DNA from: Thalassia testudinum
Taxonomy: Eukaryota > Streptophyta > Magnoliopsida > Alismatales > Hydrocharitaceae
Length of the DNA: 64,000 nt
Direction: 5' to 3'
Assembly: GCA_037157565.1 (NCBI GenBank)
Contig: JAZHRO010000063.1
Coordinates: 93,248,001 to 93,312,000 of the forward strand
Below, piece after piece: positions 10,992-22,200 of the stretch. The notes under the pieces are model-generated. The model saw only the letters and a list, made by a program, of their open reading frames with translations, was not told where the DNA came from and did no database searches. Each line of letters opens with the position of its first letter. Position 1 is the first letter of the stretch. A program made the translations under genes and the position numbers.

Positions 10992-11068
10992 CTTTCCACT
11001 CTTCTTATTTAAGACAAACCACTGCCTGCTTCACTCGTTAGCTTTTGCACCATTCTTGAGCAACCAAC
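10992..11068 (-). pseudogene. Captured PH-domain exon fragment (dynamin-2-like)
   Basis: The minus-strand block follows TTTCTCTAG and reads WLLKNGAKANE, a TGA, then SRQWFVLNKKSGKV, ending before a GT donor (GTCAGT). SR(R/Q)WFVLN-K-GK is the beta-strand signature of the PH domain in plant dynamin-related protein 2; the stop stands where that family has tryptophan (TGG to TGA). This is motif recognition, not a database hit, so another PH protein is possible. It lies 78 bp upstream (in transcription direction) of the SOD exon. Confidence 0.5.
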
Positions 11069-14000
11069 CTAGAGAAAGAAAAAGAAATTAGTACATTTTT
11101 TGGAAGTAAAATTTAAAATATTTCAGCAAAGGTAAGCAAAATATAAGTGCGAAGATCTTCTATGTGAGTCAACACAGAGGTGGAGCATGGAGGTGCATCC
11201 CATTCAAAAATAGTTCTTGGTGCCAATGTCAAACTTAACAGTGAGTCATATAATCCATTCTAGTTCCCGTGCAAAGCTAAGTGTTTGGTTTATCAACTAT
11301 AACAATGGTACTTCTTTACAAGGTGCAATGTCTTTTTCCTTTTGGAAGAACACACAACCATCCTTCATTTCTCACTCTGGGTGTTCATGCATGACATTTT
11401 ATGGGAAAGACAAGAAAGTACATTACAAATCTTTTCCTAACAAAAGATCAAGAAGCCTAACAAGAATGTCAATTCCAACTTCTCAGTACATATATAGAAA
11501 TGGTTACTTAATCAAGAAATGTTCAGCTTTAAGTCAAAAACAAGAACTAAAAATTAGCAATGAAAGATAGCAATACCTCAGTAATATACTTTAAGAGTTC
11601 TTAGTCAGAGGAAAACATCAAAATCTTCTTTGTATCAGCAACTGATAAGTAGTTGTAAGCTTTCTCACTACAACCAACTATCTCATCCCTCCTTTGTCAA
11701 CAAATGAAGGGGAAGAAAATAAGCCCAATAAGTGTAATCCCATTGCTGTGAAATTGAGTTTAAGATGGTGGATCCTAGCGATCATTGAGAATGGTGTACC
11801 TAATAGTTTTTGCTAGAAGATCCATGAAGTGTACATAGGTCTCATGTGGTATTGTTTGCCTGGCACTAAAGACTCGATTGTAAGCTCCTTCCATGAAGGA
11901 TTGCTCTAGTTCCATGGCATGCTTAATGTACGGATTGTCCAGTGCACTTGCCAAAAAGCAGTTCTAATTCAGTATGGAATTCTGCTATCCTATTTTGTAC
12001 TAGAAACCTCAAAAGGTTGAGGCCCAAGATAGGATACTCTTGAGGTGATGGTGGAATAATGCCACGTGTATCTGTATAATAAGGTTTTTCAACTCCCTCT
12101 CAAAGGCATCTTGATCCACCATCTTGATGCTTAATACGACTACATGCTCATAGATTCTCTTGCAACTGTCAACTCTTGGGAAGCATTAGAAGATTCCTGG
12201 AAAGATGGAGGCAGGCTTGAAAATTTTGTCAAGAGGACCTTTGGTTGGGAGATGATCGTGTTGTAGCTTTCAAGGTCGTTCCTAGTGAAGGCCGCCTTGA
12301 ATCATTTGAACATTTGAGACACCACCACCAGTTGCCGATCCATTGTTGTCGCGTCGCTTGGTTTTAGACAAAATAGGAGTTTTAAGATGCGTTCGTTATA
12401 GTACACTCCTAAATCGCACAACAAGACATTTAAATTTATAAACTCAGAATCTAAAGAGAGTCTGAGGTCGTTCACATGGAGCAAATATGGAATTCAAACA
12501 TTAATCTTCACTTAAAATACATGAGCACAATTAATTAAGCATCAAAATAGATATTCAATGAATACAACTTGTCAGATTGTAATTCAAATGATGATGAGAT
12601 AAAAAGAATAAAGAGAATCCAAAAAGTGGTGATTTAGATCACCAATTAGCTCATCTAATTAAGCATGCATCTCATATTCAAATAATCAAACAGTATCACA
12701 ATCATCTTACTTAGGTTCTTAAATCATTCAACAATGCTTAGAATAAGCCTCTATCAAACGTCAGGAATACAGCATCAAATGCCTTAACAAAGCACAAGCA
12801 CAAGGCTCTTCAAAGAGCCTTCTTCTCCCTCAAAGCCTTCCATTTCCTCAAAGCCTTCAAGCATAGAGCATGTCCTTTCTCTTGAGAGGCTAAGTGTCGA
12901 GAGTCTCTCCTTCTCTTTAGCACAGGGGTACAAGGATGGCGCAATAAACCCACCCCCTTCTCTTTCAGAAATCTCTCCTCTCTTCTCTCTCAAACTTGGG
13001 TACTCGATCGAGTATACAGGCATGCATAGTAACCGGTAATCAAGCGTGAATAGGGACCAAGCCTACGGGCATGTATCACAGGCGAGGAGTGCTTGATCAG
13101 GTGAAGTGGGGACCTGACCCTCGGTGTCTTGGGCAGACAGCTGAGATCACTTTTTCCTCTTAAGCACTATTGCGAGAGATTTAGCATATGATGTGGGACT
13201 ATCCCACTTGTTTCTTTATTCGCGCACATCAGTAGGTTATGCTACCTCATTAATGTAGCTGCTGAGGTTGGAGTCTTTGATTGAGGACCTGGGAAGGGTC
13301 CTGGGACTCAGCCATGCAGCTTGGGAGTGGAGTCATGGTTGATTATTGCTAGAGAACAGCAGTCGAGGTCGAAGAAGTCGAGGGTGGCAGCGGAGCGACG
13401 GCGAACCTGAAGAATAGGAATATGGGCTTATAGTCCCAATTAAACAAGTTCAGAAGTATTTCCGTGTTCCAAGGAACACGATGATGGCCATGGAGTGCTG
13501 TGAAGGTATGTGTGGTGTGCTGTCGAGGTCGAGGAGGTGGTGCGGTGAAGGTGGTGTCAGGTGGAGCGTGTGAGAGGTCAATCCCCTCAATTACTTGAGG
13601 GGTTTTGGTTGTGAGAACATAACGGAAGTTTTGAGACTGTTGGTGAGTGGTTTGGTGATGTGTGGCGGTTAAGCGAGATCGCCGGTGGTATGCCGGAGAC
13701 GTGGAAGATGACGGTGGCATGGTCGAAGCAGCAGTCGAAAGTATGCTTTAAGTACGTAGAAATGAAGTGGAGTAGGAAAGGAGTTTAGAGGACTTAGGGA
13801 GAGGGAGATTGATCGAGGGAGTTCGGCTATGATGGGTCAGAGACAGAGATGAAGAAGTGCTCTGGGAGGAGGAGCGGCGACGGCTGAAGGGGGAGGAGGC
13901 TTCTCGCAGGTATGGCTAGATGCGGACGAAGCTGACGAAGGTAGACCTACTGCCTATATGATGTTACAGCAGGTGAGGAGACCAGAGGGAGAAGGTCACC

Positions 14001-15174
14001 AGAGTGATCTTTAGAGTAGGCCAGAGGTAGAGAAGATGGAGGATTTCTAGGCTTATAACTTGTTAAGGAGCTAGGCAATGCGATGGAGGTCCTTGTAAAG
14101 GCTTTAGGCAGGCTTCTAAGCTTGGAAACAAGCTTGAGGAGCTTGGATTTCCAAGGAAAGGGATCCCTAAACTCTAAGAGTTCGCACAAGCTCCTCGACA
14201 AGAATTGGTGCCCAAGACAAGGCTTAGGTGATTGGAGATTCTCTCAAGATCATTCCTTTTAATTTTGGAATGAATTGATCGAGAAATCAAGGAAAAATAC
14301 TAGATTGAAGGTCAATGTTGATGGGTTTACACTGTTAATAGAGGTAGGGACCATTTAAAGAAAATGTTGAGAAGTTAGGAGGCTAAATGCAAAGATTTTT
14401 AAAGCTAGGGGCTTAAGTGTGAGAAGTAAAGTTTAAATGGATTAAAATGAAAACTAAGTCAAGATGGACTCTTATTAGGCCCAAATTTTGGTACAAATCT
14501 AATTTGGACCCAAGGAATCTAATGGTGAAGTTAGATTTTAGTTTTGATCAAGTTTTACTAGGCAATTTACGTAGAAACTCAAATTAGGGTAGAACTATGT
14601 CTGTGAATCTATTTAAGGTCAAAATATGTTCCAATGGTCAAAACAAGGTACCAAACCATATGGAATATTTTTCTATGAATTTTAGAAGGTTTAGATAAAT
14701 TTTTATCTCAACGAGAACCTCAATAGCTTAAGTGGGTCCAAAATTAGCTTTTTGGGTGCTGTAATGGTTCTCGAAATCTACAAAACTTTGATTCTGTTTC
14801 CCTGGACCCTCTTATTAAACTTTAATGCTCAATTGACCTTCATTTTAATCCCTGGAAAATCATATGGTTATTTTGCATTCATGATATGCTGTTAAAACTG
14901 TAGAATTAATCCTGATTTTTTGTATTCCTCTCAGAATGGATGTGCAAGGAATTAAGATTCTTAGGGGATTATGTAGGAGAATTTATCAATTAATCCTGAC
15001 TAATTAAAGCTAGTTATGGCTCATGATGATGTTATCATCATTGCCCCACCTCCTCTGCTCCAAACCGCTACAGCACTACGCAAAGGTAGAAGTGAACGAT
15101 CAAATCAATGACCGTTAAGACATCAAATGCTTGACAAAGGGTGAATCATTAGCATATGTTGTACTCTTGTAGTC
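11069..15174. other. CACTA interior, unassigned, with a possible decayed minus-strand LTR from about 12330
   Basis: 11.1-12.3 kb has short exon-like frames that I cannot identify. From about 12335 a TGTTGTCGCGTCGC start and a block GAGGTCGTTCACATGGAGC near 12465 resemble the U5 end of a Tat/Athila LTR in minus orientation. Its other end and target duplication were not found. A perfect palindrome TACTCGATCGAGTA lies near 13000. Frames at 13349-13720 and 13947-14201 show no known domain. Confidence 0.3.
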
Positions 15175-15179
15175 AAAAG
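15175..15179. repeat. Left target-site duplication of element A
   Basis: AAAAG; the partner at 33841-33845 is ACAAG (one substitution). Confidence 0.6.
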
Positions 15180-15578
15180 TGACGAGTCGATTTTCTCTTT
15201 TGGAGATGATAATTAAAATGATTTGTCGTTGTATTTCTAAGTGGTGGAAAATCAGCTAATCAAAGTATTGAATTGAAATTAACCACTCATAGAAGAACGG
15301 GTCATATCGACAAGGAGGCAATGACCTATTAAAACTCGCACGGGTCAAAAACAAATGTTCACAATATTTTTCGTCAAGAAACAGAATCAAAAACACTTCT
15401 CAATTGGGATAATATGACATGATCATGCTGATATTGCATTTACATTGAAATTTAAGGGTGTTCTCTTAAATGTGCCACAATATTTAATTAATAAAATAAA
15501 AATCACATTTTATGCAATGGCATTGAATGTAATAAGAATGGGAGGCAAACAGAGCATTGCCTTCAATTGGAGCGTGCG
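15180..15578 (-). repeat. 3' LTR of element A, outer part
   Basis: Starts TGACGAGTCGATTTTC on the plus strand and matches 32199-32565 of the other LTR nearly throughout (for example the TTAATTAATAAAATAAAAATCAC block). It is interrupted at 15578 by element B and resumes at 26195. The last five bases, GTGCG, are the left target copy of B. Confidence 0.8.
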
Positions 15579-17837
15579 TGATACAGATTTTACACAGTTT
15601 GTAAAATACGTTGTTGTAATGTGTAAAACTGATCAGCTCTTAAATTTGTAAACCTAGATAGGGAAGTATCTGGGGTCATCCAAGGAGGAAATTGTTGCAA
15701 TTATAAATCTCTTACTTTAAAACATAAATCAATTTTCTTTTTTTATCTTTTTATATATGATTTTTGTTTGATTCTGCAATAATGGCAAACATGCAAAGTA
15801 GATAGTGGGAAAGAGACTAACACCTAATTCACTACACTAACACTGCGGTGACAATTAACTCCTCTCTCTAAGCTCACCTTAGGCTTGTGGAGGCCTAGGG
15901 TAATTAGAGAAAGGGGGTGAAAAAGGTGTTAGAAAAGTAAGAAAATAATCATGCAAGAGAAAGGCAACTTTGTAATTAGGAAAAGAAAATGTTTTACAAA
16001 AACCCTAATAGAGGAATGCTTTTCCTACAAAATATCAAGATACAAAATTAAAAACACTAGTTATCCTAATGATGTTGGTGAAGAAGAGAGTCCTTGCTCC
16101 AAGCTTAGTGGCTCCTATGCTTGAAAAGAGCTCTCCAACTACTTCCATGCTATGTTGCTTCAAAATGATGTCCTCCAAAGCAAGCCCATAAGGGGGAGGC
16201 GTGCACTTGCTCCTCCAAGGGTGGGCATGTACCACCCTTCTCCTCCTATGCTTGGTCATCCTCCAAGTTGTAGAAGTCCTCCTCCTTAGCATGGCACAAG
16301 GGAGAAGAAAGAAGGGGAAGAAGGCACCAAGGGGGCAGGTAGGATGCCCCCTTAATCTTCTTCTCTTCTTCTTCCTTGGCCTTGAATTATGGTGCATATA
16401 TGGTAGACTAAACTAAAATGGAGGATGGGATTAAGTGTTAGTTAATGGGGGGCATATATAAGGTTTAGGAGGGAAGGGGTTGGCGTGGACACATGTAGGG
16501 TTAGGATGGACTTATAAGGTGGTTAGGGGTGGTTATCATGATCCAATGGAGGGGGCTATTTGGAGCCACCAAAAGGGCATGATGGGTGGTGGTTATGGTG
16601 GCCAAAGGGCACCTAAAAGTGGCGCCAACCATGGAAGGGTGCCATGGGTTGGCACCAACTTAAAGGCTTCTAGAAGGAAGGTGAGGTGTAGGGTGGATAG
16701 GGCTTGGAAGGGGTAAGTGTAGGGATGCGATCAAAGGAGAGTTGGCACCACTTTTATGGGTGGTTAAGGGTGGTTTTGGTGTCAACTTGGAGGTGCCTTT
16801 TTGTGGTTCTTGAGGGGTGAAGAGATGGCTAAGGTTGGCGCCAACTTAGGATGGACTAGGTGGAGCTTAGGTGTAGCTTAGGTAGGCTTGAGGTCGAGGT
16901 AGTTAGGTTGGACTTTAGGGTGATGGATGGCTCAAGGAGTTGGAGCTTAGCTAAGCTAAGCTAAGCTAAGCTAGCTTAGCTAGTAATAGAGTAGAGGAGG
17001 AGGCAATAGGAGCTAAGGTTTGAGGAAAGGAGATGGACAGAGGAAGGCTGGAGATGAACGGGAGCTAGTAGCTGCTGGAGAGGGTGGCATGGAGCTGCTT
17101 TAGCTGGCTTAGCTTGCTAGTTCTTTGCTAGATGCTAAGCCAAGCTAAAGTAAGCTGGCTTCAACCACAAGGAGCTGAGGTGAGCTATGTTCGGTGCTCT
17201 CGGGGAGGATGAAGCTGGTTGAAGTAGCTAAGGTAGCTTAGCTCAACTGAGTTAAGCTAAGCTGAGTCCCCAAGAGCTGGACTTGAGCTTCCTGACCTGA
17301 AATGAAGTCATCTTAGCTGGCTGGAGTTAAGTGGAGCTGGATCAAGCTGGTCTTGAGCTGAGGTGAACTCCAGTCAACTCAGCTGAGCTGGCTCGAGCTC
17401 CCTATGAACTAATGGGAGCTGAGATGAGCTAGACTCAGCTAAGTTGAGATTGGATCTGAGCTAACCTGAGCTAGGGTGAGCTAGGATGAGCTCCCTTGAG
17501 CTACCATTCAGCTGAGATGAGCTGAATGGAGCTAGGATGAACTAACCCTAGTCCAATTGAGCTAGAATCCAGTTATGTTAAGCTGGATCAAGCTGAGTCC
17601 CTGCTGTTTTGAGCTTCTCTTTCACTAGTTGCCTTCCCGACTGCTAGGGTTCTGTGGAACTGACTCTCTGTCTATCCCTAACACTCACAAACATATCAAA
17701 AAGACCACAAAAAAAATAAAATGCATGCCTATCCTAATTTATGCCTAAATGCAGCCCAAAAACCCATTTACGAAGCAAAATACTAAGAGCTACGTTTGTT
17801 TTAATGCATAAGAATGATAATAAACTGATGTTTATCA
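15579..17837 (-). repeat. 3' LTR of element B
   Basis: 2259 bp. On the minus strand U3 comes first: it holds the dense AGCT-word region (plus-strand 16930-17600) and then a TATATAAGG/TATA region near 16455. The left end (15579 onward, TGATACAG) aligns with 23890 onward of the other LTR. The open frame at 16480-16716 also exists in the other LTR copy and only reflects repeat identity. Confidence 0.8.
16930..17600. repeat. AGCT-rich short-word array in LTR B (left copy)
   Basis: Dozens of GAGCT/AGCTAAGCT/AGCTGAG words at irregular 5-15 bp spacing, starting with a run of GCTAA repeats near 16955. The paired copy is at 25290-25960. Confidence 0.8.
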
Positions 17838-17852
17838 CACCCCATGCTTATT
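17838..17852 (-). other. Polypurine tract of element B
   Basis: The minus strand reads AAATAAGCATGGGGTG directly before the LTR start TGATAAACA; it is the same type as in A and C (ATGGGGGCATT). Confidence 0.6.
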
Positions 17853-19231
17853 TTTTGCTAGTCTCTTGGCAAAACTTTAATTTTTACAAAATAAAATTTT
17901 GGGGAAATCTAATTTTTCGACTTTTGAGGAGAAAGAGATTACGGGACCTTGGTTGGTCCAAACACTGGTGGTACAGGATTTGTTAAAGATAAACATTGGG
18001 ATTTGTTTTTGGATCCAAAAATTAGACGAAAATGGGATCAATATATCCTTCAAAAAATTCACCGATTAACCCCTTGTTAATTCAGATGACTTGAAATTTT
18101 TGTTTTAGGATTTTTTCTGGCTCTTGAATCTGATTCGCAACTTGCAATAACCTTTAAAACCTTGTGTCCATGCTTATGAAAAGCCAACATTTATAAGGGC
18201 GTGCTTTTGGTTTAAAACCTTTTTTTTTCTCCCCCATGCTTATTTTTAGCTTAGTCTTACAACAGGTGTATCGGGATCATCATTCTCGTTATCAATCCTG
18301 AAGGGGGCTCTAGTGCCAATACTTCGAGATAGCACTGTCCATGACACCACCCAGGAGCTCACAACCCCAAAACACAATGCGGTGCAAAGGGGCGCTCCAA
18401 GCAAACTCAAGCTCTTGCTCCAACACTATAGGTAGAGCACCATCTAAGACACTTGAGCTGCAAAAATGCACTTTAATGCTCTATCTAAAGACATGAAATA
18501 TAGATATAGAGCGGCACCGAGGTGATAACATGTTAACATCACATCCTCAAAGGAGGCATTTTCCTCCTTCTTGGTGATAGGAACTCAAACCAATGATCTG
18601 CTTCAGACTTTTACTAAGGCCAAACAAGGGGTTTTTTCTAATTTTTAGCAGTTTTGAAGTGTTGGATTGTATGTGAAATTTAACACAGGAAGTTTTGCAT
18701 GAAATGCAAGTTTTTGAATCAGAAGCTAAGCCAGATACTTTCTCTATTACAAAAGAGGATCAAATCACCTGAACTATCATGATTTCAGGTGGAATTTTAG
18801 AGAAGGATATCTGATCTAGTCTAAAGATAGACCTTGATATTCTAATGATTAGATCCGTATCCTCATCCCTAGTTTGATAAAGATTAAATCCCCATGTACC
18901 AAAAGTGAGTTTTCAACCTTAGTCCTGATTTCAAAATTTTCCTCAAAAGGTTTTCAACATTTTTATTTTTTTGGGTATGCAAGCAAGAAATTAAAATGAC
19001 TAAAGAAAAATACATGTTTTTAGTTTTGAAAATCCTAAATCGATCATCAAAATTTTAAAAACACCCTCACATGCTTAAGACATGCAATGTCCTCATGCAT
19101 TAGGAGGGATAAGGGATCACCTTAGTGAAAGGCGGTCAAGTTTAGGATGGTCAAAACCTGGAAAAAGAAAGGAAAAAGAAAGTAGGAAAAATGATGGGTT
19201 ACCTCTCATCCAGTACTATCTTTTACGCCAT
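17853..19231 (-). other. 3' non-coding region of element B with the module shared with A and C
   Basis: No ORF above 60 codons that I can support. Blocks at 18310-18360 (CTTCGAGATAGCACTGTCCATG) and 18510-18600 match, in order, 28010-28230 of element A and the reverse complement of 50480-50740 in element C. Otherwise AT-rich. Confidence 0.5.
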
Positions 19232-19747
19232 TCAGTCGGGAGTGAAGGTATGCACTGAAGATGGGTAATCATGTAAATAATTAGACACCTGGATGCCCAC
19301 AAAAAATGTGTCTTCTTCCAGATCCCTGGAAAATTGATTGGTAGAAAGATAGGGATCAAAGTTTGATGGAAAATGATAAGTGTGGCCCAAGTTTGGCCAT
19401 AGTTTTAAATTGGGTTGAATGCCAAACTCTGGCAGGTCTAGTGGCAGGTCCATAGGAAAGGGGTTGGGGAAGGGATGGTGAAGATTGGGTGAAGTTAGTG
19501 CGGAAAGGTGGGGTGTGGGTAGAGTAGGTGAGTCAAGGTGATTAGGGGGTTCATCAGGAATGGAATTTTGGTCAAGACAAGTATCCAAGTCAAAGATTTC
19601 GCCAACCACTGATTTTGAGTCAAATTATTCAAAAAATTTATGGTTTGGAAGGGTATCTACCAAAATTGTCTCCACCAAATTTGAAATTTCAGTATCTGAG
19701 TTCTCCAAAAATCATCATCATGGAATCTCTTGGAGGATTTAAAAATA
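19232..19747 (-). pseudogene. Degenerate region downstream of the protease in element B
   Basis: The minus strand contains a 125-codon Pro/Leu/Asp-rich frame (19232-19609) lying where Athila elements link protease to reverse transcriptase. No reverse transcriptase motifs follow. Its origin is uncertain; it may be linker coding sequence that has lost the rest of pol. Confidence 0.35.
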
Positions 19748-20250
19748 TCAAGAGTGTTGGTTATCCTGTGCAGGTGATATCCATTTTGCCTGTATGGTAA
19801 TTAATGTTTGCCTTGCAGTGGCCAAAAAGAGTTGTCCAAGGATTATCAGGGCATTCGTCAAAGATTCAGGTACCTTAATGTCAAGGACTAGAAAGTCTGC
19901 AGGGAAGACACAATTCTGGACCTTAACCAAAACATCCTCAACAATCCCACGAGGTTTGATCGTAGATCAGTCGGCTAATTGCAGGGTAACCTCAACGGGT
20001 TTTAGTTCACTAATATGAAATTCTTTAAATAAAATCATGGGAATGATATTAACTGAGGCACCAAGATCAAGGAGGGCACGATTAAAAGTAGTATCATCAA
20101 TAATCACTAAAATTAATGGTGCCCCTGGATCTTTCATCTTAGGAGGCAGCTTGCTCTGTATGATAGAGCTTACTGTCTCTGAAAGATGTAGCTATCCTAG
20201 ATTTTTGGCCTGCCATTTTGGAGTATAAATCTCCTTCAAAAATTTAGCGT
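19748..20250 (-). pseudogene. Retroviral-type aspartic protease of element B, degenerate
   Basis: The minus-strand frame shows the order typical of Athila protease: DDTTFNRALLDLGASVNIIP (catalytic D-L-G-A-S in place of the common D-T/S-G-A), then VTLQLADRSTIKPRGIVEDVLVKV, then FPADFLVLDIKVPES and ALIILGQLFLATARQTLI. The active-site segment is at about 20039-20080. Frames shift between the two halves. In an active element this enzyme cleaves the gag-pol polyprotein in the particle. The preceding gag continues from 20275 upward. Confidence 0.7.
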
Positions 20251-20274
20251 AGGTAGGTATATACTTGATTGCAT

Positions 20275-22200
20275 CTAGGAGAGGGATATTGATTTGAACT
20301 TGCCCAAATAAATCCATGAGTTCTTCTGTGGTGGGCTCATTTGTTTTGTTGATTGGTTGTAGTGTGGAGAGCTTGTGGAAAGGGGATAGAAATTTTGTCT
20401 TGAGATTTTTAGATTTCTTTTTCTTCCTGATAGGGGGTGTGGTGAGTCAATGTGCACAGGGATGGGGATGTCACCAGGTTTTTGTGAAGGCCAAGGATCA
20501 GTGGTTCTTTTCCCACTCCTCAACATAACTGCATGTGTAGTCGGATTATTATTTAGAGGAGGTGGGGGGATTTGTGGTTGTTGAAACCTGGGAGCTGCTA
20601 AGGTGATGGATTTATGGGAGACTGGGTATGAAAGTTTTGATTTCTTCCCTGATACGGGTTCCTGTGATGATTAGGGTTGGGCATGGGTTGGGAGGGTAGA
20701 TGTCCTATAGGTCTTTGAGTGGGAGTAAACCCAATCTGATTATTTAGATTTGTGCTGGTGCAGGTTACTTCTGTTATTTTTGTTTGCATTTCTTGCGGGG
20801 TTCTCATCATCTGGGCATTGATGTCTTGTTGGGATGGTCCAAGATGAAAGGTTAGATTAAACCCATACCCATTAAATTGGTTTGGTTGGGGAGGAACCTG
20901 GTTATTCCAGGAGTGGTTCGAGTAATTCTTCCAATTGGAGGAATTGCTAAATGGCTCCTGGATGGCAGAAATATTTTGAGTGGGGTTAAGATCAGGATAG
21001 TTGTAATTCCCTAGTGAATCATGGGCAACCTCAGAAAACTTGTAATAATTAGCAAGAGTAGTGTTGAGATTGTGCAAATTTTCTCTTCGTGGAATGTTAG
21101 GGTGGGTTAGATGTGGAATATGTGGAGTTGGGGTTGATGTGGTGAGTCTTTCCTCAATTTTCTTTTGATTAATGTTCATCTGGTCGAGTTTTTGTGCAAT
21201 CATTTGAAGATCGTCTTGGGTTACAAGAATACATGAAGTGCCTACTTCATGAACACTGAACTGTGGGTTTGACATTCTGCAAAATGTGTTCATGGAAGCT
21301 TGATTAAATGAGTTTTCACTCATTTCTTCAAAAAGGTCGTAGGCACTTTCAGCATCTTTATTGAAGAAGTTACCGCCACACAAGGTGTCGACAAAACATC
21401 GAATTTGATCTTCTAAACCATGATAGAAAATTTACACGAGCTGCCATAAAGGAATCTTGTGGTGCGGGCAACTTCTTAGGAGATCTTGAAATCTTTCCCA
21501 AGAAGCATGGAAAGTCTCGCCAGATCTTTGTTGAAAGGTCGTAATAGATCTTGGTAGGGAATTAGTACGACCTATGGGAAAGAATTTCTTGAGGAAGGCA
21601 CTCTTGAGCTGAGGCCATGTGGTGATGGGTCGACCAATGGTTCTGAACCAATAAGTGGCCTTATCTTTAAGAGATAATGGAAAAAGCCACATTAGCCAAA
21701 TGTCTTCTTGCACATAAAGAAGAACGAGTTGTTTGTGCAAGAAGAGTGAGTTCTTTAAGGTGGCTAAATGGGTCTTCCCTAGGAAGGCCATGGAAATGTA
21801 TAATCAGGTTCAAAACTGCTAGCTTGATCTTGAAGTCTCCCTCTGGTATGACCACCCCTGGTCACTCCTCATAGTAAGAAGGATCATAAAAATCTTTTAG
21901 AGAAACAACAGGCTGCTGATGGGGTGGTGGGTTTGGCCTTTGGTTGACTAGGTTTTGGATATTCCTAGTCAACACTTGTTGATTGGCATTAAGTTGAGCA
22001 ATTTGCTCTGCCATCAAGGTGTAAAGATTAGGCGGGGGGGCTTGGTGTTGTAATTAAGGCAAATCAGCATTAGGGAGCTCCAAATGCGGGAAGTCAAAGG
22101 TGGGGAGGTTTTGGGTGGAAGGGTCAGAATTGGGATTAGAAGTGGGATTAGAGGTGGAAGTGGAAGGGTTAATGGACCTTTTTTGTTGATTTTCCATTTT
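20275..22200 (-). pseudogene. Athila-like gag of element B, degenerate
   Basis: Read on the minus strand: an Asn/Pro/Ser-rich N-terminus (near 22200), then the capsid-like domain at 21432-21791 with FPLSLKDKATYWFRTIGRP and FLKKFFPIGRTNSLP through FQDLLRSCPHH. A 261-codon part follows (20598-21383), beginning CGGNFFNKDAESAYDLFEEM with a helical QDDLQMIAQKLDQMNINQKKIEERL segment, then an Asn/Pro-rich tail. The Athila hallmark MLRSGK lies near 20520. Stops and frame changes separate these pieces. There is no zinc knuckle, as is usual for Athila gag. Confidence 0.75.

Noticed and set aside
11217..11570. 117-codon frame inside the CACTA element as a transposase fragment
   Set aside because: Its composition is AT-driven and I see no transposase or other domain motif.
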